DNA of 64,000 nucleotides from CAVSJJ01 sp963771015 (GTDB lineage: Bacteria; Actinomycetota; Actinomycetes; Actinomycetales; Dermatophilaceae): positions 744,001-808,000 of the forward strand of contig CAVYRN010000005.1 in assembly GCA_963771015.1 (NCBI GenBank). The letters are read 5' to 3'. The notes beneath the pieces were generated by a model. That model did not search any database and was not told the origin of the DNA. It was given only the letters and a program-made list of their open reading frames with translations. Below are positions 34,399 to 42,948 of this stretch, piece after piece. Position 1 is the stretch's first letter; every line of letters begins with the position of its first letter. The position numbers and the translations under genes are program-made.

Positions 34399-35058
34399 TC
34401 AGGGCACCTGCCCGAAGGCGTGGCGGCGCACCCACGCATGCATCGCGACCGCCGCCGCCGCGCCGGCGTTGACCGACCTCGTCGACCCCACCTGGGTGAT
34501 GTGGAGGACGACCTCGCACGCCGCGCGCATCTCCTCGCTGAGCCCCGGACCCTCCTGGCCGAAGACGAGCACGCACACGCGCGGCAGGTCATAGGTCTCC
34601 AGGGGCGCCGATCCGGGCAGGTTGTCGATACCGACGAGCGGGATCGACGCCCCGCCCCCGCCGCCCCCGCTCGCCCAGTCGACGAGGCCGGCGACGCTCG
34701 CGTGGTGATGCTCGTGCTGGTAGCGATCGGTCACCATCGCCCCCCGGCGGTTCCAGCGACGGCGGCCGACGATGTGGAACGCCGCGGCGCCCATGGCGTT
34801 GGCGGTACGGATGACCGAGCCGATGTTGAAGTCGTGGCCCCAGTTCTCGACGGCGACGTGGAAGGGGTACCGCCGCGTGTCGAGGTCGGCGACGATCGCC
34901 TCGAGGCGCCAGTAGCGATACCGGTCGACGACGTTGCGGCGGTCACCATGAGCCAGCAGGTCGGGGTCCCACTGCTCGCCCCGGGGCCAGGACCCCGCCC
35001 AGGGGCCGACCCCGACCTCGATGACCGAGTCATCACCGACATGCCGCTCGTCGCTCAC
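34399..35058 (-). CDS. SpoU/TrmH-family RNA 2'-O-methyltransferase
   Basis: This 219-residue SPOUT enzyme should methylate a ribose 2'-OH in tRNA or rRNA with S-adenosylmethionine. All three family motifs are present: NIGSVIRTANAMGA near residue 77, LVFGQEGPGLSEEM near 170 and TRSVNAGAAAAVAM near 198, forming the trefoil-knot cofactor site. A run of six glycines (about 131-136) interrupts the middle. The start is GTG 35058, since no ATG precedes the domain; TGGGAT 6 bases upstream could be a leaderless -10. The target nucleotide cannot be inferred. It lies 91 bases upstream of the GNAT gene on the same strand. Confidence 0.88.
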   Translation of the reverse strand: MSDERHVGDDSVIEVGVGPWAGSWPRGEQWDPDLLAHGDRRNVVDRYRYWRLEAIVADLDTRRYPFHVAVENWGHDFNIGSVIRTANAMGAAAFHIVGRRRWNRRGAMVTDRYQHEHHHASVAGLVDWASGGGGGGASIPLVGIDNLPGSAPLETYDLPRVCVLVFGQEGPGLSEEMRAACEVVLHITQVGSTRSVNAGAAAAVAMHAWVRRHAFGQVP

Positions 35059-35104
35059 GACCCGATCCCATCACGCGCGATCACGGCGGGCCAGCCCCGG
35101 CCGG

Positions 35105-35836
35105 TCAGCCGTGGATGCGGGAGAGAAACTGCCGGGTGCGCTCCTGCTGCGGGTCGTCGAAGACCTGGTCCGGGGGTCCCTGTTCGTGGATCCCCCCACC
35201 GTGCAGGAAACAGACGTTGTCGGCGACCTGACGTGCGAAGCCCATCTCGTGGGTGTTGACGATCATCGTCATGCCCTCGGCCTTCAGCTCACGCAGCAGG
35301 TCGAGGACCTCGCCGACGAGCTCAGGGTCGAGCGCCGAGGTCACCTCGTCGAGCAGCATGAGGGCGGGGTTGTTGACGAGGGCGCGAGCGATCGCGACCC
35401 GCTGCTGCTGCCCACCCGACAGGTCGTCCGGGCGGGCCCCCGCCTTGTCGGCCAGGCCGACCCGCTCGAGCATCGCCATCGCCGCCTCCCGCGCCTCGGT
35501 CCTGCCTCGCCCGTGGACGCGCACCGGCGCCAGGGTGACGTTGTCGAGCACGGACAGGTGCGGGAAGAGGTTGTAGGCCTGGAAGACGATCCCCATCCTG
35601 GAGCGCACCTCGTCGGGGTTCACCGTGGGGTTGGTGATGTCCCGCCCCTGGAGCAGGATCTGGCCGTCGTCGACGGTCTCGAGAAGGTTGATGCACCGCA
35701 GCGTCGTCGACTTCCCTGAGCCCGAGGCCCCGATGAGGACGACGCACTGGCCGGGCTGGACATCGAGGCTCACCCCGCTCAGGACGACGGTGGGGCCGAA
35801 GGACTTGCGCACCTCTCGCAGCGACAGCAGGCTCAC
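35105..35836 (-). CDS. Polar amino acid ABC transporter, ATPase subunit
   Basis: The 243-residue ATPase drives the importer encoded with it. Walker A is GASGSGKST (about residues 36-44), then the Q-loop FQAYNLFPH, signature LSGGQQQRVAIARAL, Walker B LMLLDEVTSALD and the H-loop NTHEMGF. The sequence is of the GlnQ/HisP type for polar amino acids. GTG 35836 overlaps the permease stop (GTGA), so translation is coupled. It is the last gene of a three-gene unit: binding protein, permease, ATPase. Confidence 0.94.
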   Translation of the reverse strand: MSLLSLREVRKSFGPTVVLSGVSLDVQPGQCVVLIGASGSGKSTTLRCINLLETVDDGQILLQGRDITNPTVNPDEVRSRMGIVFQAYNLFPHLSVLDNVTLAPVRVHGRGRTEAREAAMAMLERVGLADKAGARPDDLSGGQQQRVAIARALVNNPALMLLDEVTSALDPELVGEVLDLLRELKAEGMTMIVNTHEMGFARQVADNVCFLHGGGIHEQGPPDQVFDDPQQERTRQFLSRIHG

Positions 35837-36708
35837 ACGACGCCCCCCGCCCCGTGAAAGCCCTGCCGCCGGGCGACCCAGTCGGTGAACCGAGCCATCG
35901 GGATGGTCAGGCAGACGAAGAGGAAGCCGGCGACGACGTACGGCGTGAAGTTGAAGTCGATGGCCGTCTCGATCTGGGCCGCGCGGATCGCGTCGATGAC
36001 GCCGAGCACGGCGATGAGCCCGGAGTCCTTCTGCAGCGAGACGAGGTCGTTCATCAGCGCCGGCATGACCCGGCGGACCGCCTGGGGAAGGACCACGTGC
36101 CGCAGCGTCTGACCGTAGGTGAGACCGAGCGACCGCGCGGCCGCGCGCTGGGAGGGATGGACCGACTCGATCCCCGCCCGGAACACCTCGGCGACGTAGG
36201 CGGAGTACGACAGGACGAGCGCCGTGGCACCCCAGAACAGCGCGCTGTTGGGCAGCCCGGACAGTCGCAGGGCCGGAGCCCCGAAACCCAGGAGGAAGAG
36301 GACGAGCAGCAGGGGCAGCCCGCGGAACAGGTCGACGTAGGCCGTGGCGAGCAGCCGCAGCGGGAACGCGACGGGGCCGCGCAGCGTGCGCATGACCGCG
36401 AGGAGGAGCCCGAAAGCGGCGATGAGCACGCCACAGACGATCATCACCCGGATGTTGAGCCACAGCCCGGTGACGACCGCCGGGAACGAGGACACCGCCT
36501 TGTCCCAGTTGAAGAAGGTCTCCCGCACCCGGGGCCAACCCGGCGAGGTGACGACCGCCACGGTGATCACGCCGAGGAAGACCACCGACGACCCGGCGGC
36601 GACCAGCCCGGACCGAAGCGTCTGGCGGCGCCGGTAGGCGTCCCGCTCGAGCTGCAGCGCCGAGGGGGCCCAGCCCTCTCCAGCGTCGCGAGCGACCAGC
36701 CGGCTCAC
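35833..36708 (-). CDS. Amino acid ABC transporter permease (HisM/GlnP type)
   Basis: The 291-residue membrane protein has five or six helices and the permease coupling segment RAAARSLGLTYGQTLRHVVLPQAVRRVMPALMNDLV (family EAA motif) near residue 215. An extra hydrophobic helix near residue 30-50 precedes the core. The start is taken as GTG 36708, 4 bases from the binding-protein stop; a longer frame upstream is antisense-like and lacks homology. Only one permease gene is present, so the transporter is probably a homodimer in the membrane. Confidence 0.88.
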   Translation of the reverse strand: MSRLVARDAGEGWAPSALQLERDAYRRRQTLRSGLVAAGSSVVFLGVITVAVVTSPGWPRVRETFFNWDKAVSSFPAVVTGLWLNIRVMIVCGVLIAAFGLLLAVMRTLRGPVAFPLRLLATAYVDLFRGLPLLLVLFLLGFGAPALRLSGLPNSALFWGATALVLSYSAYVAEVFRAGIESVHPSQRAAARSLGLTYGQTLRHVVLPQAVRRVMPALMNDLVSLQKDSGLIAVLGVIDAIRAAQIETAIDFNFTPYVVAGFLFVCLTIPMARFTDWVARRQGFHGAGGVV

Positions 36709-36712
36709 GATG

Positions 36713-37579
36713 TCACGACAGCTCGGGCGCGCCCTGGGTCGACAGCCACTCCTTGACGAGCTTGTCGAGGGTCCCGTTGGAGCGGAGCGTGTCCACCGCC
36801 TGGGTGACGCACGCCGTGAGCGGCGAGCCCTTGTCGAGGACCGCACCGAACTGCTCGGCCTGGCCGGACACCGGCGGGAGCTGGCCGACGATGACGCCGT
36901 TGTCGAGCTGCGCGGCCGCCATGTAGAACGCGGTCGGTAGGTCGACGACGATCCCGTCGATCTGCTTGTTCTTCAGCGCCTGGACAGCCAGGTCGTTGGT
37001 GTCGTAGACGGCGACCTGCTTCGTCGGCTTGATCTGGTTGATCGCCGCCGTGTAGGACGTCGTGCCGACCTGGGCCCCGAGCTTGGCGTTCGCGAGCCCG
37101 GCCACCGTCGTCACCCCGTCGATCGGGCTGCCCTTGTAGGTGACGACGGTCTGGCGCACGTCGTAGTAGCCGGAGGAGAAGTCGACGGCGTTCTTCCGCT
37201 CGGCGCTGATCGACACCTGGTTGATGTCGAGGTCGAAGGTCTTGACCCCGGGCGCGATCGCCGTGTTGAACGGCACGACGACCCACTTCACCTCATCCTT
37301 GGTGTACCCCAGCTGGTCGGCGATGGCGTAGCCGACGGCGGACTCGTAGCCCTTGCCGTTGCTGGGGTCGTCGTCGACGAACCACGGCGGGTATGCCGGC
37401 TTGTCGGTGCCGAGGGTCAGCGTGCCCGGGGTGAGCGTCGACAGAGAGGCCTTCGTGCAGGAGGGGGAGGCACTCGTCGTCCCCGAGGCGGTGGTCTCAG
37501 CCGTGGGCGAGCCGCAGGCGGCCAGGGCGAGAACCCCCAGCAGGGCGGATCCGACGACGACAGTATGGCGGGGGGACAT
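36713..37579 (-). CDS. Amino acid ABC transporter, lipoprotein binding component
   Basis: This 288-residue protein captures the substrate outside the cell. The N-terminus is a lipoprotein signal with lipobox LAAC (Cys22), so it is lipid-anchored. The domain that follows is the SBP family 3 fold with LTLGTDKPAYPPWFVDD near residue 55, DLDINQVSISAERKNAVDFSSGYYDVRQ near 118 and AVGIIGDLP-like core later. Ligand type is polar amino acids by family; the exact one is not readable. It is the first gene of the unit and is divergent from the DedA gene. Confidence 0.93.
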   Translation of the reverse strand: MSPRHTVVVGSALLGVLALAACGSPTAETTASGTTSASPSCTKASLSTLTPGTLTLGTDKPAYPPWFVDDDPSNGKGYESAVGYAIADQLGYTKDEVKWVVVPFNTAIAPGVKTFDLDINQVSISAERKNAVDFSSGYYDVRQTVVTYKGSPIDGVTTVAGLANAKLGAQVGTTSYTAAINQIKPTKQVAVYDTNDLAVQALKNKQIDGIVVDLPTAFYMAAAQLDNGVIVGQLPPVSGQAEQFGAVLDKGSPLTACVTQAVDTLRSNGTLDKLVKEWLSTQGAPELS

Positions 37580-37721
37580 CGAGCTCTCCGTTCGTGGGGC
37601 GGTGCTCGCTGCAGGATAGTGCGCTCGCGGACCGCGAATGCACCGGCGCCCAGGCCTCGAACCACAGCAACCTCCCAGCCCTCTCTCAGCCGGGGCGGGC
37701 CGCCTTCCACGGGGTTGCGCA

Positions 37722-37727
37722 TAGCCT
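37722..37727 (+). promoter_or_regulatory. -10 element (TAGCCT) of a leaderless promoter for the DedA gene
   Basis: TAGCCT ends 7 bases before GTG 37735, the same sequence and spacing as upstream of the spermidine-synthase-like gene. There is no Shine-Dalgarno sequence. The adjacent ATG at 37738 is the other possible start. Confidence 0.5.
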
Positions 37728-37734
37728 TGGGTCC

Positions 37735-38379
37735 GTGATGCATACGCTCGGGCCGGACTGGCTCAACCCGGAGACACTCCTGCAGCAGTACGGGATCTGG
37801 TTCGCCCTTGTCATCGTCTTCATCGAGTGCGGGCTGCTCTTCCCCTTCCTCCCGGGCGACTCACTGCTGTTCACCATGGGGGTGTTCATCGCCTCCGCGG
37901 ACCCGACGCTGCACCTCGACATCAACCTCGGCCTTGCCTGCGTGCTGTTCAGCGTCGCGGCCTTCGCCGGTAACGTCGCGGGCTACGAGATCGGCCGGGC
38001 TGTCGGGCCGCCGATCTTCGAGCGGGACGGGCGCATCCTCAAACGGGAGTACGTCGACAAGACACACGAGTTCTTCGAGAAGTACGGGAACAAGGCGCTC
38101 GTACTCGGGCGGTTCGTCCCGATCGTGCGGACCTTCATCACCCTCGTTGCGGGCGTCGGCAGGATGGAGCGGGCCCGGTTCTTCACGTGGAGCGCCGTGG
38201 GCGCCGTCCTCTGGGCCAGCGGGGTGACGATCCTCGGCTACTTCCTCGGCGGCGTCTCGCTCATCCGGAACAACATCGAGGCGGCGCTGCTGCTCATCGT
38301 TGTCGTCTCGGTCATCCCCATGGTCGTCGAGTACTACCGGCACCGGCGCAGTTCGGCGCGCAACGCCATCGCCGACTGA
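37735..38379 (+). CDS. DedA-family membrane protein
   Basis: The 214-residue membrane protein belongs to the DedA (SNARE-associated, VTT) family, some members of which flip undecaprenyl phosphate or phospholipids. It shows the acidic re-entrant segment VFIECGLLFPFLPGDSLLF near residue 30 and the basic motif GRFVPIVRTFITLVAGVGRM near 125, both needed in studied members. About four to five helices are visible. The C-terminus is basic (YYRHRRSSARN). It lies alone between divergent and convergent neighbours; the specific lipid substrate is unknown. Confidence 0.88.
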   Translation: MMHTLGPDWLNPETLLQQYGIWFALVIVFIECGLLFPFLPGDSLLFTMGVFIASADPTLHLDINLGLACVLFSVAAFAGNVAGYEIGRAVGPPIFERDGRILKREYVDKTHEFFEKYGNKALVLGRFVPIVRTFITLVAGVGRMERARFFTWSAVGAVLWASGVTILGYFLGGVSLIRNNIEAALLLIVVVSVIPMVVEYYRHRRSSARNAIAD

Positions 38380-38451
38380 CTCGAGGAGTCGGCTGGGTCC
38401 TCGTCCGGCTCAGCCCTGGGTCGGCCCCGCCCTGGTCGGCCGCGCCCTGGG

Positions 38452-39081
38452 TCAGCCGAGCTCGATCAGGCCCTTGGCGTAAGCCGCGGTGACCGCGGCC
38501 GTCCGGTCGGTCACCCCCAGCTTGGCGAAGGCCCGCAGCAGATGGGTCTTCACCGTCGCCTCACCGATGAAGAGCTCGCGTCCGACCTCGGCGTTGGACA
38601 GTCCCGTGGCGACGAGCCGAAGCACCTCGACCTCTCGAGCGGTCAGCTCCGGGGCGGCCGGCGCACGGAGCCGTTCGGCAAGCCTGGCCGCGACGGGCGG
38701 GGCGAGCACCGTCTCGCCCCGAGCCGCTCGGCGGATCGCGTCGGCGAGCACATCCGGCGGGGCGTCCTTGAGCAGGTAGCCGCGGGCTCCGGCCTCGACG
38801 GCCCGGACGATGTCGGCATCGGTGTCGTATGTCGTGAGAACGAGGACCTCGGGGGCGTCCGGCTGGGCCCGGAGCCGGGACGTGGCCTCGGCACCGTCGA
38901 GGACCGGCATTCGCAGGTCCATGAGAACGACGTCGGGATGCACCCGGGGGACGAGCGCTAGGGCCTCGGCCCCGTTGCCGGCCTCGCCGACGATCTCGAA
39001 GTCGGGCTCCTCGGAGAGCATGGCGACCATTCCCGCTCGAACCACGGGGTGGTCGTCGACGACGAGCAGGCGGATCGTCAT
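38452..39081 (-). CDS. NarL-family response regulator
   Basis: The 209-residue regulator has a receiver domain (D9, D10 and phospho-accepting D55 in VVLMDLRMP, K104 in GYLLKDAP) and a C-terminal LuxR helix-turn-helix (LTAREVEVLRLVATGLSNAEVGRELFIGEATVKTHL). Its ATG overlaps the kinase stop by 4 bases. Together with the kinase and the ABC-2 exporter genes it forms a minus-strand unit resembling drug- or lipid-responsive exporters with their own two-component system. The DNA target is probably the exporter promoter, by analogy. Confidence 0.93.
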   Translation of the reverse strand: MTIRLLVVDDHPVVRAGMVAMLSEEPDFEIVGEAGNGAEALALVPRVHPDVVLMDLRMPVLDGAEATSRLRAQPDAPEVLVLTTYDTDADIVRAVEAGARGYLLKDAPPDVLADAIRRAARGETVLAPPVAARLAERLRAPAAPELTAREVEVLRLVATGLSNAEVGRELFIGEATVKTHLLRAFAKLGVTDRTAAVTAAYAKGLIELG

Positions 39082-40292
39082 CGGGGTACCTCCATCCGCA
39101 CCCGGGTGCCTTCCCCGGGCGCACTCGTCACCGAGACCGCTCCCCCGAGCTCGGCGACCCGGGCGGTGAGCCCGTCGAGGCCGAACCCGGGGCGGTGCTC
39201 GGCCGGGGTGAAGCCTCGGCCGTCGTCGCTCACCTCGAGGACGACCCGGTCGGGGTCGGCGTAGGAGAGCTCGACGACGGCCGTGCCGGCCCCCGAGTGC
39301 CGGCGGACGTTCGACAGCGCCTCCTGGGCGGTGCGCAGCAGGACGACGTCGGTCGCGCCGCCGAGGGCCACGGGCTCGCCGTTGAGGACGAGCCGCGACC
39401 GGACCGAGGTCTCGGTGGAGACCGCGGTGACGAGCCGGTCGAGCGCCTCGGCGAGGGTCCGCGACTGCAGGTGCCCCGGGGTCAGCTCGGCGACGATGAG
39501 CCGTGCCTCCCGCAGGTTGTCCGCCGCGGTGCTCTCGACGAGGGCGAGCCGTTCGCGAGCGGTGCCGACGTCGTCGCGGGCCAGTGCGGCATCGGCCGCT
39601 CGGGCCAGGGCGAGCACGGACGTGAACCCCTGGGCGAGGGTGTCGTGGATCTCGCGGGAGAGCCGCTCGCGCTCCTCGTGCACGCCCCGGTCCCGCTCGG
39701 CGGCGGCAAGCCGGTCCTGGGCGAGGCGCAGCTCGTCGATCGTCTCGGCCCGCGACTCGGCCTCGGTGATGATCCGGTGGATGAACAGTCCCAGCGCCAG
39801 CGAGAGGCCGATCGAGATGACCGAGCTGACGATGATGGAGATCGCCATGCCCGAGGACCGGTCCGAGGTGAGCCACTTGATGAGGGCGAAGGCCCCGACG
39901 ACGACGAAGGTGCCCCGACTGGCGAGCCGACGTCCCAGCATCGCCCACATCTGGGGGAAGAGGATGAAGAAGAGGACCCACGTCTGCGTCTCGGGGTTGA
40001 GCCACTGCACGGTGAGGACGAGCCCCCAGGCGACCACCAGGTATGCCGTGCCCCAGCCGACCGCGTTCTGGACCAGGCCGCGCAGGGCCAGCACGGCATA
40101 CGCGAGGACGACTCCGAGCAGGCAGGCGACCTCGACGCCCCGGCCGTACCGGCCTGGCGGCTCGACCAGGACGATGACGATCGCCGTGCCCCAGACGACC
40201 GCGAAGACGAGGTGCCAGAACACGAGCTGGCTCCGCCACATCCGGGAGAGGTCCTCGCGGGAAGAGGCGGCGCTGCTCATGTGGTCCATCAT
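39078..40292 (-). CDS. Sensor histidine kinase, DesK/NarX-like type
   Basis: This 404-residue kinase has about five to six membrane helices in residues 25-175 with almost no external domain, a layout seen in sensors of membrane state. The dimer helix has H216 in SREIHDTLAQGF, typical of the HisKA_3 group that pairs with NarL-type regulators. The ATPase end shows ALSNVRRHSGAG, DDGRGF and GFGLDGLTARV. It lies 13 bases after the ABC-2 permease gene and overlaps the regulator gene by 4 bases. Confidence 0.93.
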   Translation of the reverse strand: MMDHMSSAASSREDLSRMWRSQLVFWHLVFAVVWGTAIVIVLVEPPGRYGRGVEVACLLGVVLAYAVLALRGLVQNAVGWGTAYLVVAWGLVLTVQWLNPETQTWVLFFILFPQMWAMLGRRLASRGTFVVVGAFALIKWLTSDRSSGMAISIIVSSVISIGLSLALGLFIHRIITEAESRAETIDELRLAQDRLAAAERDRGVHEERERLSREIHDTLAQGFTSVLALARAADAALARDDVGTARERLALVESTAADNLREARLIVAELTPGHLQSRTLAEALDRLVTAVSTETSVRSRLVLNGEPVALGGATDVVLLRTAQEALSNVRRHSGAGTAVVELSYADPDRVVLEVSDDGRGFTPAEHRPGFGLDGLTARVAELGGAVSVTSAPGEGTRVRMEVPR

Positions 40293-40305
40293 CGTCGAGC
40301 GGGTC

Positions 40306-41115
40306 TCAGACGGTGCCGCGCTTGTACCAGCGGAAGGTCCGCACGCACAGGACGAGACCGCCGACGGCCCACAGGGCGAGGACCAGCGCCGTCCGCCCGG
40401 GCTCCCAGCCGCCGGCCATCTCGCGGACCGCCATCGACTCGGGCAGGAACACCGAGCGCATCCCCTGGGCGATCCACTTCAGCGGGAACACGGAGGCGAC
40501 CTGCTGCAGCCAGGTCGGGATCTCGGTGAAGGAGATGTACACGCCGGAGATGAACTGCAGGACGAGGATCGGCCCGATGACGACGGCGCCGGCCGAGCGC
40601 GCCGAGGCGAGCGAGGAGTACGCCACGCCCAGGACCGTCCCGCCGAAGACCCCGAGGACGAACACCCACGCGAAGGTCCCCCAGCGCCCGCTGTCGGTGG
40701 GCATGGGGACGTCGTAGCCGAACCGGGCGACGAGCAGCAGGACGACCATCTGGGCCAGCGAGGTGATCCCCACGAGACCCACCTTGCCGAGGAAGTACGC
40801 CACCGGCGGCATCGGCGTGCTCCGCAGCCGCTTGAGGGTGCCGTCGTCGCGCTCGGTGGCCACCGACAGGGCCATCGTCTGGAAGCTCGTCAGCAGGACC
40901 CCGGCGGAGATCATGCCGGGGAGGAAGTAGCGTCCGGCGGTCATGCCCTCCGCCCGGGACTGGGGGTCGCCGAACTGGGCGGAGAAGATCGTCGCGAACA
41001 GGGCCAGCAGCATGATGGGGAAGAGGAACGAGAAGAACACCGACTCCTTCTCCCGGGCGTACATCTTCAGCTCCAGGACGGTGCGGTCCCAGCCGAGGGC
41101 GACAGCGTGGGTCAT
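40306..41115 (-). CDS. ABC-2 type exporter permease
   Basis: The 269-residue protein has six membrane helices and the ABC-2 permease pattern (large loop between first and second helices containing GMTAGRYFLPGMISAG, later LVLQFISGVYISFTEIPTWLQ). ATG 41115 is chosen because AAGGAGG lies 8 bases upstream. The same frame stays open upstream and, from 41271 inward, encodes what looks like the missing end of the ABC ATPase, which is described with that gene. The ATPase, permease, kinase and regulator form one unit. The exported compound is unknown. Confidence 0.88.
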   Translation of the reverse strand: MTHAVALGWDRTVLELKMYAREKESVFFSFLFPIMLLALFATIFSAQFGDPQSRAEGMTAGRYFLPGMISAGVLLTSFQTMALSVATERDDGTLKRLRSTPMPPVAYFLGKVGLVGITSLAQMVVLLLVARFGYDVPMPTDSGRWGTFAWVFVLGVFGGTVLGVAYSSLASARSAGAVVIGPILVLQFISGVYISFTEIPTWLQQVASVFPLKWIAQGMRSVFLPESMAVREMAGGWEPGRTALVLALWAVGGLVLCVRTFRWYKRGTV

Positions 41116-41267
41116 CGCAGCGCCTCCTTCTCGTGCCCGACGGTTGTCGGAGCCGGTGTCCTCGCCGTCCAGGTGGGGCGCGATGAGCGCGAGGTAGGTG
41201 TCCTCCAGCGTCGGACGGTGCACCGACAGCGCGGGGACCTCCCCCTCGAACCGCCGGGCCAGCCGGG

Positions 41268-42008
41268 TCACCTCGGCGGTCGGGTGGGCGGTGCGCAGCG
41301 TATGCCGCTGCCCCCCTCCTCCCAGCTGACGGTCGCCTCCTGGGAGGAGCGGCCGTCGAGGTTGGCGGGCGTATCGATGGCGAGCATCCGGCCGCCGGCG
41401 ATCACGCCGACCCGGCCGGCCAGCTGTTCCGCCTCGTCGAGGTAGTGCGTCGTGAGCAGGATCGTCGTCCCCTCGGTCGCGAGCGAGCGGATGAGCTCCC
41501 AGAAGTCGCGGCGGGCCTGCGGGTCGAACCCCGTGGTCGGCTCGTCGAGGAAGAGGAGCTCGGGGTGCCCGACGATGCCGAGCGCCACGTCGAGCCGACG
41601 GCGCTGCCCCCCGCTCAGTCCGGCCACCCGGATATCGGCCTTGTCCATGAGCCCCACCGAGGCGAGGACCTCCTCGACCGGCCGGGGGTGGGAGTACGCC
41701 TTCGCCGTGCTCGACACCGCCTCCCGCGGCGTGATGAGGTCGAGCCCGGTCGAGCCCTGCAGGACGATGCCGATCCGGTTGCGCCAGTGCAGGTTCGCCT
41801 GGTGCGGGTCGTCGCCGAGGACGCTGACGTGCCCGGCGTCGCGCTTGCGGAACCCCTCGAGGATCTCGACGGTGGTCGTCTTGCCTGCGCCGTTGGGTCC
41901 GAGGAGGGCGAAGACCTCGCCCTGCTCGACCTGGAGGTCGAGGCCGTCGACGGCCCGCTTGCTCCCATAGGCCTTGGTCAGGCCCTCGATCGTGATCGCT
42001 GTGGTCAT
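41268..42008 (-). CDS. ABC-2 exporter ATPase, C-terminus apparently frameshifted
   Basis: The ATPase has Walker A GPNGAGKTTT (about residues 37-46), Q-loop LQGSTGLD, signature LSGGQRRRLDVALG, Walker B LLFLDEPTTGFD and H-loop TTHYLDEAEQ. As read it is 246 residues and ends in VSWEEGGSGIRC plus an odd basic tail. The expected continuation, RHTLRTAHPTAEVTRLARRF then SVHRPTLEDTYLALI, is encoded in another frame from about 41310 to 41130. One extra base in the six-G run (plus-strand C6 at 41311-41316) would join them. In its own frame a stop overlaps the permease ATG at 41112-41114. Confidence 0.85.
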   Translation of the reverse strand: MTTAITIEGLTKAYGSKRAVDGLDLQVEQGEVFALLGPNGAGKTTTVEILEGFRKRDAGHVSVLGDDPHQANLHWRNRIGIVLQGSTGLDLITPREAVSSTAKAYSHPRPVEEVLASVGLMDKADIRVAGLSGGQRRRLDVALGIVGHPELLFLDEPTTGFDPQARRDFWELIRSLATEGTTILLTTHYLDEAEQLAGRVGVIAGGRMLAIDTPANLDGRSSQEATVSWEEGGSGIRCAPPTRPPR

Positions 42009-42060
42009 GCCCCTAGCCTGCTCGCTGCGCCGTCCGGCCGGGAGCCCCAGGTGGTGGACT

Positions 42061-42086
42061 CCACGTCCACCGGTCGGTGGACGTGG
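42061..42086 (-). terminator. Hairpin after lemA
   Basis: Arms at 42061-42071 and 42076-42086 are perfect 11-base complements around GGTC. It lies 22 bases past the lemA stop on the minus strand and before the exporter operon, so it probably terminates lemA transcription. Confidence 0.65.
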
Positions 42087-42107
42087 GACCCGGTCCGCGG
42101 GTCGACC

Positions 42108-42830
42108 TCAGGCCGAGGGCGGCTGCTCCCCGGGGGCGGCGGGCGCCTCCGGCACGTCGGGGGTCTCGGCCTGGGCGGCCTGGGCCGGGGCCGTCGGGGC
42201 GGGGTCGGCCGGCGGCGCCCCGGCGGCCGCCGGGGCGGCATACGAGGCGGGCGGGGGGATGGTGGCGTCGCGCTGGCCGAAGTCCACCTTGACGGCCTCG
42301 CGCTCCTCGCCCTCGGCCTCGAAGTACTCGGCGCGGGTGATGTGGAAGAGCCCGGCGATGACGTTGCTCGGGACCGTCTCGACGCGGGTGTTGAGCTCGC
42401 GGACGTTGGCGTTGTAGTAGCGCCGGGCCGAGGCGATCCGGTCCTCGGTGTTCGTCAGCTCGTTCTGCAGGGCCATGAAGTTCTGGTTGGCCTTGAGGTC
42501 GGGGTACGCCTCGGCGACGGCGATGAGGCGGCCGAGGGCCTGGCTGAGGATGTTCTCGCTCGCGGCCTGCTGACCCGGGGACTGGCCGGGGGCCATGGCG
42601 GCACCACGGGCCTTGATGACGTCCTCGAGGGTGCCCCGCTCATGTGCGGCATACCCCTTGACCGTCTCGACGAGGTTCCCGATGAGGTCGTGCCTCCGCG
42701 TCAGCTCGACGTCGATCTGGCGCCAGGCCTCCTGGACGAGGTTGCGGAGCTTGATGAGGCCGTTGTAGACGCCGACCGCCCAGCCGATGATCGCGACGAG
42801 GACGACGATGACGATGATCCAGATGAGCAT
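42108..42830 (-). CDS. LemA-family membrane protein
   Basis: This 240-residue protein has one N-terminal membrane helix (residues 1-22) and a long helical LemA domain with VYNGLIKLRNLVQEAWRQIDVEL and RRHDLIGNLVETVKGYA at the start, then AYPDLKANQNFMALQNELTNTEDRIA and ARRYYNANVRELNT, all typical. The last 50 residues are Pro/Ala-rich and disordered. The N-terminus should be outside and the helices inside, by family. Function is unknown. ATG 42830 is preferred over GTG 42836 for its GGAGTG site; TAGGAT near 42877 may be its -10. Confidence 0.9.
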   Translation of the reverse strand: MLIWIIVIVVLVAIIGWAVGVYNGLIKLRNLVQEAWRQIDVELTRRHDLIGNLVETVKGYAAHERGTLEDVIKARGAAMAPGQSPGQQAASENILSQALGRLIAVAEAYPDLKANQNFMALQNELTNTEDRIASARRYYNANVRELNTRVETVPSNVIAGLFHITRAEYFEAEGEEREAVKVDFGQRDATIPPPASYAAPAAAGAPPADPAPTAPAQAAQAETPDVPEAPAAPGEQPPSA

Positions 42831-42948
42831 GACCACTCCGAGTCGTTGGGGAGCCGTGCGGGACAGCCTCCCCGCGATCCTAGGGGCGCAGGGCGCCGAC
42901 GGCGAGCCTCAGCAACGACGAGGCCGGGCGACGACGATCAGCGCAGCG

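Noticed and set aside
38412..38458. Three imperfect copies of GCCCTGGGTCGGCC between the DedA and regulator genes
   Set aside because: Short, imperfect and without strong stem or partner elsewhere in the window; probably simple slippage sequence.
41112..41310. ATPase-permease fusion as the native gene form
   Set aside because: The permease has its own excellent ribosome site and start at 41115, and a stop in the ATPase's original frame overlaps it (ATGA), so separate genes are more likely.
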